Shown piece after piece: positions 63,671-64,000 of a stretch of 64,000 nt of DNA. The translations under genes and the position numbers were made by a program. Origin of the DNA: Phycisphaeraceae bacterium (GTDB lineage: Bacteria; Planctomycetota; Phycisphaerae; Phycisphaerales; Zrk34); contig JANQHD010000023.1 of assembly GCA_028282805.1 (NCBI GenBank), positions 186,001 to 250,000 on the forward strand, written 5' to 3'. The notes under the pieces were generated by a model. The model was not told the origin of the DNA and did no database searches. It saw only the letters and a list, made by a program, of their open reading frames with translations. Each line of letters starts with the position of its first letter. Position 1 is the stretch's first letter.

Positions 63671-63984
63671 GATTCAGAGTATATCGGCCCGATCGGCGTC
63701 GCTGCACATCATTCTCCAAAGGGGTAGACGCAACCGCCCGGGCGACCGCTTCACGTGTCAGATTGGCAGCCGTTTGGCCGCCCAGCGGGGCCGATGGCAG
63801 GGGGTCCGATAGTTTTGAGGTTTTTAATGCTTACTTGGCAAAGACTTGCGCCACTCGATGTTGGCGCGCCCGTTGCCGATAGGGCTAATTGACGCGATTC
63901 GTCTGCGCCGTCGGTGCTCGCCAGGTGGCGGGCCCGGGGGCACAATGACGGCCGCGGGACTGCGAAAGAAAGAGGTACACCAAG
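63671..63984. other. intergenic region, no gene seen
   Basis: 314 bases between the divergent hydrolase gene and an ORF starting at 63985. A 64-codon minus frame here has no ribosome-binding site. The region includes an AT-rich stretch at 63810-63840 where promoters could lie. Confidence 0.45.
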
Positions 63985-64000
63985 ATGGCGACTCCAATTG
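63985..64000 (+). CDS. start of a gene cut off by the window edge
   Basis: Only five codons (MATPI) are present, preceded by AGAGG nine to fourteen bases upstream, which supports a real start. Product cannot be identified. Confidence 0.4.

Overview
The window reads as chromosomal DNA of a high-GC planctomycete, most likely of the Phycisphaerae (inference). Supporting signs are a PEP-CTERM plus dockerin-type secreted esterase, two prepilin-like proteins with the [11 protein letters not shown] methylation motif, a one-Cys sulfatase, an agarase-like glycosidase, an NPCBM-domain metallopeptidase and many secreted proteins of unknown role. Genes are dense, lie on both strands and mostly form short operons of one to four genes. 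I saw no rRNA, tRNA, CRISPR array, transposase or phage genes.

Layout. 0-6.5 kb: end of a DUF2339 membrane protein, shikimate kinase, a secreted metallopeptidase and a GH50-like lipoprotein. 6.8-11.6 kb: a CapD-type sugar dehydratase with two tiny helical proteins, HU, then plsY and an EEP-family hydrolase, and dut. 11.6-17.2 kb: TPR and HEAT proteins, recO with a DUF423 protein, a glycosyltransferase. 17.2-22.4 kb: a small winged-helix regulator flanked by two copies of a palindrome, a sulfatase, a DEAD-box helicase and an EboD-like dehydroquinate-synthase relative. 22.5-28 kb: dnaA, a candidate origin, then nuoD, nuoE, a 61-residue ORF and nuoF. 28-29.3 kb: an AT-richer toxin-antitoxin-like pair. 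29.3-38 kb: trxA, folP, a 757-residue secreted protein, coaB, trmB, an acidic membrane protein, rsmE and a cyclase-repeat protein.

38-41.7 kb is unusual: about 2.1 kb without a convincing gene, carrying several palindrome and direct-repeat families and a possible gene remnant, followed by a prepilin gene. 41.7-50.9 kb: the PEP-CTERM esterase, an Eis-like acetyltransferase, gcvT, a low-GC SUKH-like ORF, lipid kinase and App1 genes, slyX, an HNH-like protein, a repeat lipoprotein, msrA and a C39-like peptidase. 51-64 kb: a GspF/PilC protein, another prepilin, purU, a second low-GC orphan, a sigma-70 factor, nadA, a 1,385-residue AsmA/TamB-like protein and a secreted alpha/beta hydrolase.

The most interesting material lies between the housekeeping genes. 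A palindrome with half-site TTCTAAWGTTCTT occurs four times, twice around the winged-helix gene. A second palindrome, TTACAATTGTAA, also occurs four times. Two low-GC orphan genes are each followed by the same GTAGGGTRCGTCGA repeat. A large inverted repeat runs exactly from the stop codon of coaB to that of trmB. No complete, clearly new multi-gene system could be demonstrated from sequence alone.
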